This document shows positions 18,146 through 26,687 of a stretch of 64,000 bases of DNA, piece by piece; positions within the stretch are counted from its first letter, which is position 1; each line of letters opens with the position of its first letter. Both the position numbers and the translations under genes were made by a program. Below the pieces are notes generated by a model. The model was not told the DNA's origin, made no database searches, and worked only from the letters and a program-made list of their open reading frames with translations. The DNA is from Thermohalobaculum sp965263335 (GTDB taxonomy: Bacteria; Pseudomonadota; Alphaproteobacteria; Rhodobacterales; Rhodobacteraceae), in the NCBI GenBank assembly GCA_965263335.1, contig CBDHHE010000001.1, forward strand, positions 4,464,001-4,528,000. The letters are read 5' to 3'.

Positions 18146-19123
18146 ATGGCGGATATGCGTGTTATCGAGATGGCGGGCAGTGGCGGCGCAGACGTGCTGG
18201 TCGAGAGCCGGCGCCCAAGACCTGAACCCGGCAGCACCGAGGTGCTGGTCAAGGTGACCGCGGCGGGGGTCAACGGACCCGACCTGAAGCAGCGGGCGGG
18301 AAACTATCCGCCGCCACCCGGTGCGTCAGACCTGCTGGGGCTTGAGGTCTCGGGAGAAGTCGTGGCCACTGGATCTGACGTGACCGGCTGGAAGGCGGGC
18401 GACCGCATATGCGCGCTGACGAACGGCGGCGGTTACGCGGAGTATGTTGCAGTCGAAGCCGGTCATTGTCTGCCGGTCCCCGAGGGCGTCGATCCCGTTG
18501 ATGCCGGCGGGTTGTGTGAGACCTTCTTCACCGTCTGGTCGAACGTGTTTCATGGTCATGAAGTGCCGAATGGAAGCCTGTTCCTGGTCCACGGCGGAAG
18601 CGGCGGCATCGGTTCGACCGCCGTGCAGCTCGGTGCCGCGTTCGGGCTTCGCGTCTTCACAACCGTCGGAAGCGCAGACGCCCAAGCGTTCTGCACGGGT
18701 CTCGGTGCAGAGCGGGCGATCAGTTACCGTGACGAAGACTTCGTCGATATCGTGCGAGAGGCTGGCGGCGCGGACTTGATCCTGGATTTCCTCGGCGGCG
18801 ACTATCTTGCGCGCAACATCAAGGCCACGCGGCACGACGCCAGGATCATTCAACTCGCCTTCGACCGGGGGGCGAAAGTCGAGGTCAATCTGATGCCGAT
18901 CATGCTCAAGCGTCTGACCTATACGGGAGCGACGCTGCGATCGCGTCCCTCCGCCTTCAAAACCGCGGTCGCCAGCGACTTGCGCGAACGTGTCTGGCCG
19001 CTGTTTGCGGCGGGCAAGCTGCGTGCGGTGACCCAGCAGGTCTATCCATTCGCGGAGGTTCGCGCTGCACACCAGGCAATGGAAGCAGGCGGGCTTCGTG
19101 GAAAGCTGTTGCTGGTGCCCTGA
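18146..19123 (+). CDS. Zinc-free quinone oxidoreductase (PIG3/QOR-like MDR family)
   Basis: 325 aa; GGGAGG precedes the ATG at a normal distance. The N-terminal GroES-like domain (AAGVNGPDLKQRAGNYPPPPG) lacks the Cys/His zinc ligands of alcohol dehydrogenases. The nucleotide-binding motif LVHGGSGGIGSTAVQLG is near residue 150, and ALCETFFT-like wording just before it (GGLCETFFTVWSNVF) is typical of the TP53I3/PIG3 subgroup of NAD(P)H:quinone reductases. It probably reduces quinones or enones in the cytoplasm, using NADPH. It is monocistronic and divergent from sbtA, with 150 bp between. Confidence 0.88.
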   Translation: MADMRVIEMAGSGGADVLVESRRPRPEPGSTEVLVKVTAAGVNGPDLKQRAGNYPPPPGASDLLGLEVSGEVVATGSDVTGWKAGDRICALTNGGGYAEYVAVEAGHCLPVPEGVDPVDAGGLCETFFTVWSNVFHGHEVPNGSLFLVHGGSGGIGSTAVQLGAAFGLRVFTTVGSADAQAFCTGLGAERAISYRDEDFVDIVREAGGADLILDFLGGDYLARNIKATRHDARIIQLAFDRGAKVEVNLMPIMLKRLTYTGATLRSRPSAFKTAVASDLRERVWPLFAAGKLRAVTQQVYPFAEVRAAHQAMEAGGLRGKLLLVP

Positions 19124-19316
19124 AGACTGCGCGACGAAGCCCGGAAACCGATGCGGCCCTGAAGGTTGCGAACGACAGAAACCGCCTGCTGTCGTAGTTC
19201 TAACGTAAACGTCAACTTTTGGCATCTGGCGGTGTGTTGCAGCTCCGTCTTCGCTCCCCATCTGACGGCCATAGGACGCACGAACGTCACCCTGACGCCA
19301 GAGATGGAGACCTGAC

Positions 19317-19550
19317 ATGACCCGCACGATCGCAACACTTCTCGTCGCCGCCACCGCTCTGACCGGCACCGCGGCATTCGCCCAAGGTGGTGACAACGCC
19401 GTCGCCCAATCTCGCGCGAAACTGAAGGCCGAGTGGTCCAAGCTTGATCGCGATGGTGCGCAGCAGGATCCGATCTCCGCACTGATCGAGCTGCTGTTGC
19501 CGAGCACCGAGACCGCCGAGGCAGAGACCAAGAAAAAGGCAAGCAACTGA
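19317..19550 (+). CDS. Small exported protein of unknown function
   Basis: 77 aa with a clear signal peptide (TRTIATLLVAATALTGTAAFA, AxA-type cleavage near residue 22), leaving a mature peptide of ~55 residues. The mature part is charged (KLKAEWSKLDRD) and ends in a Lys/Glu-rich tail (AETKKKASN). GGAGA lies seven bases before the ATG. No Cys, no lipobox, no recognised domain. The gene stands alone between the oxidoreductase and mutS, with a hairpin downstream. Confidence 0.6.
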   Translation: MTRTIATLLVAATALTGTAAFAQGGDNAVAQSRAKLKAEWSKLDRDGAQQDPISALIELLLPSTETAEAETKKKASN

Positions 19551-19600
19551 CAATGAAGGCCGCCGCCCCTGCCGAGCGGCGCTAAAAATCTCACCCATTG

Positions 19601-19629
19601 CCGCGGCAGAGAGGCTTCTCCTGCCGCGG
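19601..19629 (+). terminator. Hairpin between the small exported protein and mutS
   Basis: CCGCGGCAG (19601-19609) pairs perfectly with CTGCCGCGG (19621-19629) across an 11-base loop. There is no T-run after it, so it could be a weak or factor-dependent terminator of the upstream gene or an mRNA-stabilising hairpin. A second smaller hairpin (GCCGC/GCGGC) lies about 30 bases upstream. Confidence 0.4.
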
Positions 19630-19679
19630 CTTCGCGTGTAGGTCCCTCAGATACGTGAGCAGGGATACCTAACAACGCG

Positions 19680-22334
19680 ATGACCGCCCCGACCGGCGTG
19701 ACGCCTTCCATGGCACAGTTCTTCGAGATCAAGGAGGCGCATCCGGACGCGCTCCTGTTCTTCCAGATGGGCGATTTCTACGAGTTGTTCTTCGACGATG
19801 CGGTGTCCGCCGCCGCTGCCCTCGACATCGCACTCACCAAACGCGGCAAGCATCTCGGCGCGGATATCCAGATGTGCGGTGTGCCGGTGCATGCAGCGAA
19901 CGGATATCTTCTGACCCTGATCCGCAAGGGCTTTCGCGTGGCGATTTGCGAGCAGGTCGAGGCTCCCTCCGAAGCCAAAAAGCGCGGGTCAAAAGCGGTT
20001 GTGAAGCGTGCGGTCACCCGCGTCGTGACTCCGGGCACTCTCACCGAAGAATCTCTGCTGGACGCGCGGCGGCACAACTTTCTTGCGGCGTGGGCAGAGG
20101 TTAGGGGCGAGGGGGCGCTTGCGTGGGCGGATGTCTCGACCGGTGATCTGGCGGTTGTGCCCGGCGCGCGCAGTGCGCTCGGCCCGCTCCTGGCACGCAT
20201 CGCCCCGCGTGAGGTGCTGGTGCTCGATCAGATCGAGGAGGACGTGGCGCTTTCTGCTCAGATCGAGGAGGCGGGCGCGGTCGCAACCCGGCTGGGGTCT
20301 GCGAGCTTCGATTCGACGGCAGCAAACGGGCGCCTGTGCACGATGTTCAGAGTTGCGGCTCTGGATGCCTTCGGGGCCTTCGAACGGGCTGAGCTTTCGG
20401 CGCTCGGGGCGCTGGTGGACTACCTCGAGATCACCCAGAAGGGGCAACTGCCCCTGCTGAAGCCTCCGGCGCGCGAACCTGCCGAGGGCGTGATGCGCAT
20501 CGACGCCGCCACGCGGCGCAATCTCGAGCTCGTTCAGGCTATGTCGGGCGGGCGCGACAGCACCCTTATCGGCGCGGTGGACCGGACGCGCACGGGGGCC
20601 GGCGCCCGGCTCCTGGAGATGCGCCTCTCCGCGCCGCTTACCTCAGTCGATGAGATCCGGGGGCGTCATGACATGGTCGATGCGTTGGTGGCGGACCCGG
20701 CGCTGCGGGAAGCGCTCGACACCGCTCTGACACGGATTCCGGAGATCGAGCGGGCACTGACGCGGCTCAGCCTCGACCGTGGTGGTCCGCGGGACTTGGC
20801 GGCGATCCGCGCGGGGCTTCTCGGTGGTGCCGAGGTGGGCCGTGTGCTCGAGGCGCTGGATGACGCGCCTGCCGGTTTCCGCTCGGCGAGCGCCAGTCTC
20901 GATGGGCACGAAGCAACGGTCAGCCTTCTCGAAGCCGCTTTGGTGGCAGAGCCGCCGCTGCTCGCCCGCGACGGAGGATTTGTGGGCGAGGGCTACCATG
21001 AGGTGCTCGACGACGCGCGACGTCTGCGCGACGAGGGTCGGGGAGTGATCGCCGGCCTGCAGGGTGACTACGCCAGCCAGACCGGCATTCCCTCGCTGAA
21101 GGTCAAGCACAACAATGTGCTGGGCTACTTCATCGAAGTGACACCGCTGCATGCCGAGAAGATGACGGCAGAGCAGGGTTTCATTCACCGTCAGACGCTC
21201 GCGAACGCCGTGCGCTTCACGACGGTCGCGCTGAGCGATCTGGAGAGCCGGATCGTCAACGCCGGTGCGCGCGCGCTCGAGATCGAGAAGGACGTGTTCC
21301 GCCAGCTGCGTGAGGCAGTGACCGCACGGCAAGCCGAGATCGGTGCGGCCGCGCGGGCGCTCGCCCAGATCGACGTCGCGGTCGCCTCCGCACGGCTTGC
21401 GGTGGAAGCGCGCTGGTCGCGACCGCTGGTCGACGGATCGCGTGCCTTTGCGATTGAAGGGGGGCGGCACCCGGTTGTTGAACAGGCGCTCGCCCGCCAA
21501 GCGCAGAACCGCTTCGTGGCGAACGACTGCGATCTCTCGGCCGAGCCTGCGGGATCGGCGCCGATCTGGCTCGTGACCGGACCCAACATGGCGGGCAAGT
21601 CAACATTCCTGCGCCAGAACGCGCTGATTGCGGTCCTTGCCCAGGCGGGTCTCTTTGTGCCTGCAGAGCGGGCACATATCGGTGTCGTGGCCCAGCTCTT
21701 CAGCCGTGTGGGTGCCGCCGACGATCTTGCGCGCGGGCGCTCCACGTTCATGGTGGAGATGGTCGAGACAGCGGCGATCCTGAACCAGGCCGGCCCTCGG
21801 GCGCTTGTCATTCTCGATGAGATCGGCCGCGGCACAGCCACCTGGGACGGACTTTCGATCGCCTGGGCGACGCTCGAGCATCTCCACGAGGTCAACCGAT
21901 GCCGGGGACTGTTCGCGACGCACTACCACGAGCTGGTGAGCCTGTGCGACAAGCTGGACGCCCTTGCGCCGGCGACCGTTGCGGTGCGCGAGTGGGAGGG
22001 GGAGGTCGTTTTCCTGCACGAAGTCCGCCCAGGCGCCGCGGACCGTTCCTACGGTGTGCAGGTCGCACGCCTGGCGGGGCTGCCTGAAAGCGTGGTTGCC
22101 CGCGCCCGAGATGTGCTCGAGAAGCTGGAAGCGCGCGCGCGTGAAGGCGGAGGGGCTGCCGCGGCCCTTGCGGAAGAGCTGCCGCTGTTCGCCGTGCACA
22201 TGCCGTCACCGACGCCCGCAGCGAAACCCTCGGCGATTGAGGCACGGTTGCGCGACGCGCAGCCGGACTTGCTCAGTCCGCGATCTGCGCTCGACTTGAT
22301 CTACGAGTTGCGGGCGCTTTTGGACGAAGGCTAG
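19680..22334 (+). CDS. mutS: DNA mismatch repair protein MutS
   Basis: 884 aa, full length. The mismatch-recognition Phe-x-Glu motif is in FFQMGDFYELFFDDA (about residues 23-37). The lever/clamp region includes VKHNNVLGYFIEVT. The ATPase has Walker A GPNMAGKSTFLRQ near residue 635, then the MVEMVETAAILN and VILDEIGRGTATWDG (Walker B) blocks and the ATHYHEL switch His. It recognises mispaired bases and recruits MutL. It ends with a 4-bp convergent overlap with the DUF454 gene. A weak AGGGA ribosome site lies about 10 bases upstream of the ATG. Confidence 0.97.
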   Translation: MTAPTGVTPSMAQFFEIKEAHPDALLFFQMGDFYELFFDDAVSAAAALDIALTKRGKHLGADIQMCGVPVHAANGYLLTLIRKGFRVAICEQVEAPSEAKKRGSKAVVKRAVTRVVTPGTLTEESLLDARRHNFLAAWAEVRGEGALAWADVSTGDLAVVPGARSALGPLLARIAPREVLVLDQIEEDVALSAQIEEAGAVATRLGSASFDSTAANGRLCTMFRVAALDAFGAFERAELSALGALVDYLEITQKGQLPLLKPPAREPAEGVMRIDAATRRNLELVQAMSGGRDSTLIGAVDRTRTGAGARLLEMRLSAPLTSVDEIRGRHDMVDALVADPALREALDTALTRIPEIERALTRLSLDRGGPRDLAAIRAGLLGGAEVGRVLEALDDAPAGFRSASASLDGHEATVSLLEAALVAEPPLLARDGGFVGEGYHEVLDDARRLRDEGRGVIAGLQGDYASQTGIPSLKVKHNNVLGYFIEVTPLHAEKMTAEQGFIHRQTLANAVRFTTVALSDLESRIVNAGARALEIEKDVFRQLREAVTARQAEIGAAARALAQIDVAVASARLAVEARWSRPLVDGSRAFAIEGGRHPVVEQALARQAQNRFVANDCDLSAEPAGSAPIWLVTGPNMAGKSTFLRQNALIAVLAQAGLFVPAERAHIGVVAQLFSRVGAADDLARGRSTFMVEMVETAAILNQAGPRALVILDEIGRGTATWDGLSIAWATLEHLHEVNRCRGLFATHYHELVSLCDKLDALAPATVAVREWEGEVVFLHEVRPGAADRSYGVQVARLAGLPESVVARARDVLEKLEARAREGGGAAAALAEELPLFAVHMPSPTPAAKPSAIEARLRDAQPDLLSPRSALDLIYELRALLDEG

Positions 22335-22705
22335 CCGCTGCCTGCGGGAGCGGTCGGGCGTGTCAGCACGAACACCGCCACGCAGGAGAGCACCACCGCC
22401 TGAATGATCAGGACGGTCGTGGCGACACCGATCAGCACCGAGATCGCAAAGCTTGCCGCAATCGCGATGACAGCGGCTCTCTTGCCGCGGCGTGAAATCG
22501 CGCCGTTCTCGCGCCAGTCCCGGATTGCCGGTCCGAAGGTCGGATGATTGATCAGCCAGTCGTGAAACCGCTCCGATCCGCGCGCGAAACAGAATGCGGC
22601 GAGCAGCATGAACGGCACTGTCGGCAGCAAGGGCAACCAGACGCCGGCAAATCCAAGGGCGACGGCAAGACACCCCAAAGCTGTCCATATCGCGCGCAGG
22701 CTCAA
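22331..22705 (-). CDS. DUF454 family small inner membrane protein (YbaN-like)
   Basis: 124 aa with three hydrophobic segments. LGCLAVALGFAGVWLPLLPTVPFMLLAAFCFARGS is the family-defining N-terminal part (quoted in outline: the conserved core is LPLLPTVPFMLLA), followed by HDWLINHPTFGP. The function of DUF454 is unknown; the E. coli member is YbaN. It is the last gene of the leftward rph-to-DUF454 cluster, 32 bp after hemW, and overlaps the 3' end of mutS by 4 bp on the opposite strand. Confidence 0.85.
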   Translation of the reverse strand: MSLRAIWTALGCLAVALGFAGVWLPLLPTVPFMLLAAFCFARGSERFHDWLINHPTFGPAIRDWRENGAISRRGKRAAVIAIAASFAISVLIGVATTVLIIQAVVLSCVAVFVLTRPTAPAGSG

Positions 22706-22737
22706 CTCCTGTTGTGGTGCGAGCGACGCGGCGACCT

Positions 22738-23895
22738 TCAGACGAGAAGCTCCTCCAAAACCCGGTTCAGCACCAGGCGACCCGGCGGAGTTGTCCTGAC
22801 CCGTGCGTCCTTGCGGATGATATGGCCCGATGCGGCCAGTCTGTCGAGGGCAGCATCAGGCAATGGGACTCCGGCCAGGGTGTGGTAGCGTCTCGCATCT
22901 GCTCCTTCGCTTAGGCGCATGGACATGAGCATGTATTCAGCGGCCTGATCACTGCCGGACAGCGGTGTCGCGCTGACAAGTCCGCTCCCCGTCGTCGTCA
23001 CGGCATCCAGCCAGCGCGCCGGGTCTCGATGGGTCTCGGTTGCGACACGCGCCCCGTCCGGGCGTGTCAACCGGCCGTGCGCGCCGGGGCCGATCCCTGC
23101 ATAGTCGCCATATCGCCAGTAGATCAGGTTGTGGCGGCTCTCGGCTCCTGGTCGGGCATGGTTGGAGACCTCATAGGCGGGCAAACCGACCGCGGACGTC
23201 ATCTCCTGCGTCATCGAGTACATCTCGGCGGCCGGATGTTCACCGGGCACGACAAGTTTGCCGGCAGCGTGCAGTTCGGCAAAGCGCGTGCCGGGCTCGA
23301 TCGTCAGCTGGTAGAGGGACAGGTGGTCAGGGCCAAGCGCAACTGCCTGCTCAAGCTCCGTTCGCCACTTGGGCAGTGTCTGGCCGCTTCTGGCGTAGAT
23401 CAGATCGAAGCTGACCCTGTCGAAGACTTCACGCGCGGTCCCGAGCGCTGCGAGCGCCTCGTCAGCGGTGTGCATGCGCCCCAGCGCGCGCAATGCCGTA
23501 TCGTCCAGCGCTTGCACACCCAGCGAGACCCGGTTCACGCCAGAATCGGCATAGGCACGGAACTTGATCGCCTCGACGCTCGTCGGGTTGGCCTCCAGCG
23601 TGATTTCTGCGTCGGGCGCTAGCCCCCAGAGCCGGTCGACTTCTTCAATGAGGGCCGCCACCGTCGATGGCGCCATCAGGCTCGGCGTGCCGCCCCCGAA
23701 AAAGATCGTGTCAGCCCGCCGGGGTCCCGAAAGCGCACGCGCTGCACGCGCTTCCGCGATCAGCGCCGTGCACCAGTTCCCATGATCGACGGACCGGCTC
23801 ACATGACTGTTGAAGTCGCAGTAGGGACATTTGGCGAGGCAGAACGGCCAGTGGATGTAGACCCCGAACCCTGCGGCCTGCCAGTCGGCGCTCAT
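22738..23895 (-). CDS. hemW: Radical SAM protein HemW (coproporphyrinogen III oxidase-like haem chaperone)
   Basis: 385 aa. The 4Fe-4S/SAM motif is C19-x3-C23-x2-C26 in HWPFCLAKCPYCDFNSH. It lacks the extra Cys of genuine HemN, so it belongs to the HemW branch, whose members bind haem and pass it to respiratory proteins. IFFGGGTPSLM, LEANPTSVE and SLGVQALDD are the other conserved barrel blocks. The start at 23895 is set by an ATGA overlap with the stop of the upstream 59-aa gene; a GTG eight codons earlier is less likely. It belongs to the eight-gene leftward cluster. Confidence 0.92.
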   Translation of the reverse strand: MSADWQAAGFGVYIHWPFCLAKCPYCDFNSHVSRSVDHGNWCTALIAEARAARALSGPRRADTIFFGGGTPSLMAPSTVAALIEEVDRLWGLAPDAEITLEANPTSVEAIKFRAYADSGVNRVSLGVQALDDTALRALGRMHTADEALAALGTAREVFDRVSFDLIYARSGQTLPKWRTELEQAVALGPDHLSLYQLTIEPGTRFAELHAAGKLVVPGEHPAAEMYSMTQEMTSAVGLPAYEVSNHARPGAESRHNLIYWRYGDYAGIGPGAHGRLTRPDGARVATETHRDPARWLDAVTTTGSGLVSATPLSGSDQAAEYMLMSMRLSEGADARRYHTLAGVPLPDAALDRLAASGHIIRKDARVRTTPPGRLVLNRVLEELLV

Positions 23896-24071
23896 CTCCC
23901 CGCCGACCAGTGAGCCCACATGAGCCAGCCGATGCCGCCCATGCCGCCAATCATTGCGAGTGCATTTCCGCGCACGAGACCAAAGAGCAAAGCGACGCCA
24001 AAAATGATCGACAGCCAGCGCAGATTGCGCAGTGCATAGGCCTTGGGGTCGCGCTTGGTGGGTTCGGTCAT
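23892..24071 (-). CDS. 59-aa membrane protein, easily missed gene between ridA and hemW
   Basis: A 60-codon frame: the N-terminal ~18 residues are polar and basic (TEPTKRDPKAYALRNLRW), then two hydrophobic segments separated by a short basic turn (LSIIFGVALLFGLVRG and a Gly/Met-rich GGMGGIGWLMWAHW). The stop overlaps the hemW ATG (ATGA), and the start is 7 bp after ridA, so translation is coupled on both sides. Codon use matches the neighbours. No signal peptide is separable from the membrane segments. No function is known to me. The tight coupling is the main evidence that the gene is real. Confidence 0.7.
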   Translation of the reverse strand: MTEPTKRDPKAYALRNLRWLSIIFGVALLFGLVRGNALAMIGGMGGIGWLMWAHWSAGR

Positions 24072-24078
24072 CTGGCCG

Positions 24079-24459
24079 CTAGCCGCCGCGATAGGCGGTT
24101 GCCTCGATCTCGATCTTCATCTCGGGTGCAACGAGACCCGAGACTACCGTGGTGTTCGCCGGACGGATGTCGGCGAGGAACTCGCGCACCACCTCGGCCG
24201 AGGCGTCCCAATGGGCGGGATCGGTGACCGTTGCCTGAATGCGTACGATGTCCTTCATCGAGAAACCGGCCTCGTCGAGCGCTCGCCCGATCGTCGTGAA
24301 GATGTTCCGGGTCTGATCGGCAGGCGCCTCGGGCATCGTCATCGTGGTGTAGTCGAAGCCCGTCGTGCCGGCGCAGAAGCACCAGTCGCCCTGCACCACG
24401 GCGCGGGAATAGGCGAACTTCTCCTCGAAGGGCGATCCGGTTGAGATGAGCTTGCGCAT
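24079..24459 (-). CDS. RidA/YjgF/Rid family protein
   Basis: 126 aa; GGAGA lies five bases before the ATG. The Rid fold is evident from YSRAVVQGDWCFCAGTTG, QTRNIFTTIGRALDEAG, and the conserved catalytic-like VRIQATVTD; the end EIEATAYRGG matches the family C-terminus. True RidA deaminates 2-aminoacrylate and needs an Arg near residue 105 (KVEIECIA-type context). Here the equivalent motif is MKIEIEATA and the Arg is not obvious, so this is likely another Rid subfamily, with an imine-deaminase or unknown role. Confidence 0.85.
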   Translation of the reverse strand: MRKLISTGSPFEEKFAYSRAVVQGDWCFCAGTTGFDYTTMTMPEAPADQTRNIFTTIGRALDEAGFSMKDIVRIQATVTDPAHWDASAEVVREFLADIRPANTTVVSGLVAPEMKIEIEATAYRGG

Positions 24460-24481
24460 GGGGGTCTCCAGTTGCGATGTG

Positions 24482-24787
24482 TCAAATCATCTGGGCTGAC
24501 GAAAGGATCTCGCGCGTGCGCCGGACGCGGCCCTGCCATTTCCGATCGAACTCGGCAATGAACGCCTTCATCTCGTCGGACACGATGACCGCGCGGGCAA
24601 GTTCGACATTCTCGAACTCATACATCGCCACATGAACCGAGGCATCATCGTCGCTCCAGCCACGCATCGCGGCTTTCGCCTGAAAGGCTTGCTTTGCTTC
24701 GGGCAGATGCTCGGTCTGGTACCATGTCTCGAAAGAGCCTCGATCAGGCTCGGTCACCTCGGCGCGGACGATGAGATACGCGGTCAT
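24482..24787 (-). CDS. Small ferredoxin-like-fold protein of unknown function
   Basis: 101 aa. It begins at an ATGA overlap with the rdgB stop, so the two are translationally coupled. The layout (strand AYLIVRAEV, helix FETWYQTEHLPEAKQAF, strand SVHVAMYEFEN, helix ELARAVIVSDEMKAFIAEFD) fits the dimeric alpha/beta-barrel superfamily (EthD/Dabb/NIPSNAP-like), and the TEHLPEA segment resembles the conserved His region of that group. The family and role are inferred from pattern only. It sits 22 bp upstream of ridA in the same operon-like cluster. Confidence 0.6.
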   Translation of the reverse strand: MTAYLIVRAEVTEPDRGSFETWYQTEHLPEAKQAFQAKAAMRGWSDDDASVHVAMYEFENVELARAVIVSDEMKAFIAEFDRKWQGRVRRTREILSSAQMI

Positions 24788-25404
24788 GTTTCCTCTCCCA
24801 GGCAGGCCTGCAGCTTCCGAAAGGCATCGGTGCGGTGGCTCAGCGCTTCCTTGTCGGCGTAGGGCATCTCGCCGAAGGTGCGGCCCGTCGGGTCTCCGTC
24901 CGGGATGAACATCGGGTCGTAGCCGAACCCGTTTTTGCCCCTTGGCGGCCATGTCAAACTGCCAGGCGCCGCGCCGAGAAAGACTTCGCTGTGACCGTCG
25001 GGCCAGGCCAGGCAGAGGCACGATATGAAACGCGCCTTGTGCGGGGGCTTGGCGCCAGAGGCCGAGACTTCGTTCCAGGCGCGCGTCATCGCCATCATGA
25101 AATCGCGCCCCCCGCCCGTTTCCGCCCAATCCGCCGTGTGGATGCCGGGCGCGCCGTCAAGGGCATCGATCTCGATCCCGGAGTCGTCTGCGAGAGCGGG
25201 AAGTCCTGACGCGTCAGCGGCAGCCTTCGCCTTGATCCCGGCGTTGCCCGCGAACGTCGTTTCGGTCTCGGCCGGAACAGGAAGATCCAGCTCGGCGGCC
25301 GACACCGTCTCGATCCCTTTCGGCGCCAGAAGCGCGCGGATCTCGGCTACCTTGCCCTCGTTGTGTGAGGCGACCACGAGCTTCGGTTCCACGAGACGGC
25401 GCAA
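24784..25404 (-). CDS. rdgB: XTP/dITP (non-canonical purine NTP) pyrophosphatase
   Basis: 206 aa. VVASHNEGKVAEIRALL is the family N-terminal loop, ADDSGIEIDALDGAPG contains the metal-binding Asp residues, GFGYDPMFIPDG and SHRTDAFRK complete the RdgB/HAM1 signature. It removes dITP, XTP and ITP from the nucleotide pool. The likely start is TTG at 25404, directly after the stop of the upstream gene, because this gives the usual family N-terminus; an internal GTG four codons later is the alternative. It ends with an ATGA overlap with the next gene. Confidence 0.93.
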   Translation of the reverse strand: MRRLVEPKLVVASHNEGKVAEIRALLAPKGIETVSAAELDLPVPAETETTFAGNAGIKAKAAADASGLPALADDSGIEIDALDGAPGIHTADWAETGGGRDFMMAMTRAWNEVSASGAKPPHKARFISCLCLAWPDGHSEVFLGAAPGSLTWPPRGKNGFGYDPMFIPDGDPTGRTFGEMPYADKEALSHRTDAFRKLQACLGEET

Positions 25405-25406
25405 GG

Positions 25407-25814
25407 CTAGGCGCTCGCGGTCGCGCAGATCGTTTCAACGACGGCTGTGGCCGAGACTGTGGCTTCGGCAAATGCCTGGGGCTGCGTGGTCAGCGTGATC
25501 ACGATCATGTTGTTGGCGTCGCGGATCACCCAGTACCGGAAGACATCGCCGTCGTCCTCCAGGTCGAAGTAGCGCCCTTCGAGCCCCGATGTCAGCGCCA
25601 GGCTCTCGGTTGCGTCGGCGTCGTTCTCGTCGGCGAACTCCACGATGTCCGCATCCGTGACGGGCGTGTCCTTCTCGTAACCGCTGATGTGGACCGCGAA
25701 CGCATCATCGTGCGGCAGCAGTTCATGGATCCCGTCTTCCGCGACCGCCGACCAACCGCTCGGCAGGATCAGCTGATACGGCCCGAAGACGTAGCGCTCA
25801 CCATGCTGGCTCAT
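25407..25814 (-). CDS. Conserved-looking 135-aa protein between rph and rdgB, function unknown
   Basis: The ATG at 25814 overlaps the rph stop (ATGA), which fixes the start; a frame open to 25856 lies inside rph. The protein is acidic (many Asp/Glu, for example DADIVEFADENDADATES), has no signal peptide or Cys-rich motif and shows alternating strands (YVFGPYQLILPSGW; GRYFDLEDDGDVFRYWVI; NMIVITLTTQ). It could be a small cytosolic beta-rich protein of the kind found as T3SS-chaperone or DUF-family folds, but I cannot name a family. Its place between rph and rdgB implies co-expression with them. Confidence 0.6.
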   Translation of the reverse strand: MSQHGERYVFGPYQLILPSGWSAVAEDGIHELLPHDDAFAVHISGYEKDTPVTDADIVEFADENDADATESLALTSGLEGRYFDLEDDGDVFRYWVIRDANNMIVITLTTQPQAFAEATVSATAVVETICATASA

Positions 25815-26524
25815 CCGGAAATCGCTGCTTGCTGGATTTGCACCAACTCGGAGCACCCCTTGCGGGCGAGCGCCAGCATCGCGCCGAACTCTTCTTCCGA
25901 GAATGTGGCCCCCTCGGCCGAGGCCTGCAGCTCAACCAGACCGCCGCTGCCGGTCACCACGAAATTGGCGTCGGTTCCGGCCTCCGAGTCCTCGGCATAG
26001 TCTAGGTCAAGGACCACCTGTCCGTTGTGGACGCCGCAGGACACCGCGGCGATGTGCTCGCGGATCGGGTTCTCGATGCACTCCTTGGCTTTCACGAGCG
26101 TGTCGGCTGCGAGATGAAGTGCGACCCACCCGCCCGTGATGGCAGCGGTCCGGGTGCCGCCGTCGGCCTGTATGACGTCGCAGTCGATGATGATCTGGCG
26201 CTCGCCAAGGATCACCCGGTCGGTTCCGGCCCGCAGTGCCCGCCCGATCAGGCGCTGGATCTCCTGCGTCCGCCCGGTCTGACCGTTCTTTGCTTCGCGC
26301 CGGTTCCGGGTGTTCGTGGCACGAGGCAGCATCCCGTACTCGGCCGTCACCCAGCCGAGACCCGTGTTGCGCAGGAAAGGCGGCGCTTTCTCGTCGATGG
26401 ATGCGGTGACGAGCACATGGGTGTCGCCGGCCCTGATCAGACAGGACCCCTCGGCGTGACGGGTGACACCGGTTTCGATAGTCACGTCGCGCAGCGCGTC
26501 CGCCGCGCGGCCAGATGGACGCAT
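25811..26524 (-). CDS. rph: Ribonuclease PH
   Basis: 237 aa from the ATG at 26524, which has GAAAGGAT seven bases upstream; the frame continues to 26554 but those ten codons precede the ribosome site. The product starts MRPSGRAADALRDV as in other RNase PH proteins. Phosphate and RNA-binding blocks are present: PRATNTRNRREAKNGQTGR, RALRAGTD and ADGGTRTAAITGG. It trims tRNA 3' ends phosphorolytically. It is the first gene of the leftward cluster and divergent from hrcA, an arrangement common in Alphaproteobacteria. Confidence 0.95.
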   Translation of the reverse strand: MRPSGRAADALRDVTIETGVTRHAEGSCLIRAGDTHVLVTASIDEKAPPFLRNTGLGWVTAEYGMLPRATNTRNRREAKNGQTGRTQEIQRLIGRALRAGTDRVILGERQIIIDCDVIQADGGTRTAAITGGWVALHLAADTLVKAKECIENPIREHIAAVSCGVHNGQVVLDLDYAEDSEAGTDANFVVTGSGGLVELQASAEGATFSEEEFGAMLALARKGCSELVQIQQAAISG

Positions 26525-26617
26525 TGGGGTATCCTTTCGGGTCAGAGCGGCCATTCCTTAACGTCTTGACTTACGGGCGTCCAGCACCGGCTGAGGCTCA
26601 GTCAGGTGCGTGCGAGA

Positions 26618-26645
26618 TTGACCCGGCCGTCGATCACCCCTACTT
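26618..26645 (+). promoter_or_regulatory. Candidate heat-shock (sigma-32-like) promoter of hrcA-grpE
   Basis: TTG (26618-26620) is followed after 18 bases by CCTACTT (26639-26645), six of seven matches to the CYTATNT -10 element of alphaproteobacterial RpoH promoters. Transcription would start about 35 bp before the hrcA ATG. No CIRCE inverted repeat is visible in this 163-bp divergent gap. Confidence 0.4.
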
Positions 26646-26687
26646 GTGCGCCTCGACGCGATTGGGTCGATCGTCCACGCTGTAAGG

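Noticed and set aside
18326..19732. 468-codon minus-strand frame
   Set aside because: Antisense to the quinone oxidoreductase and the small exported protein.
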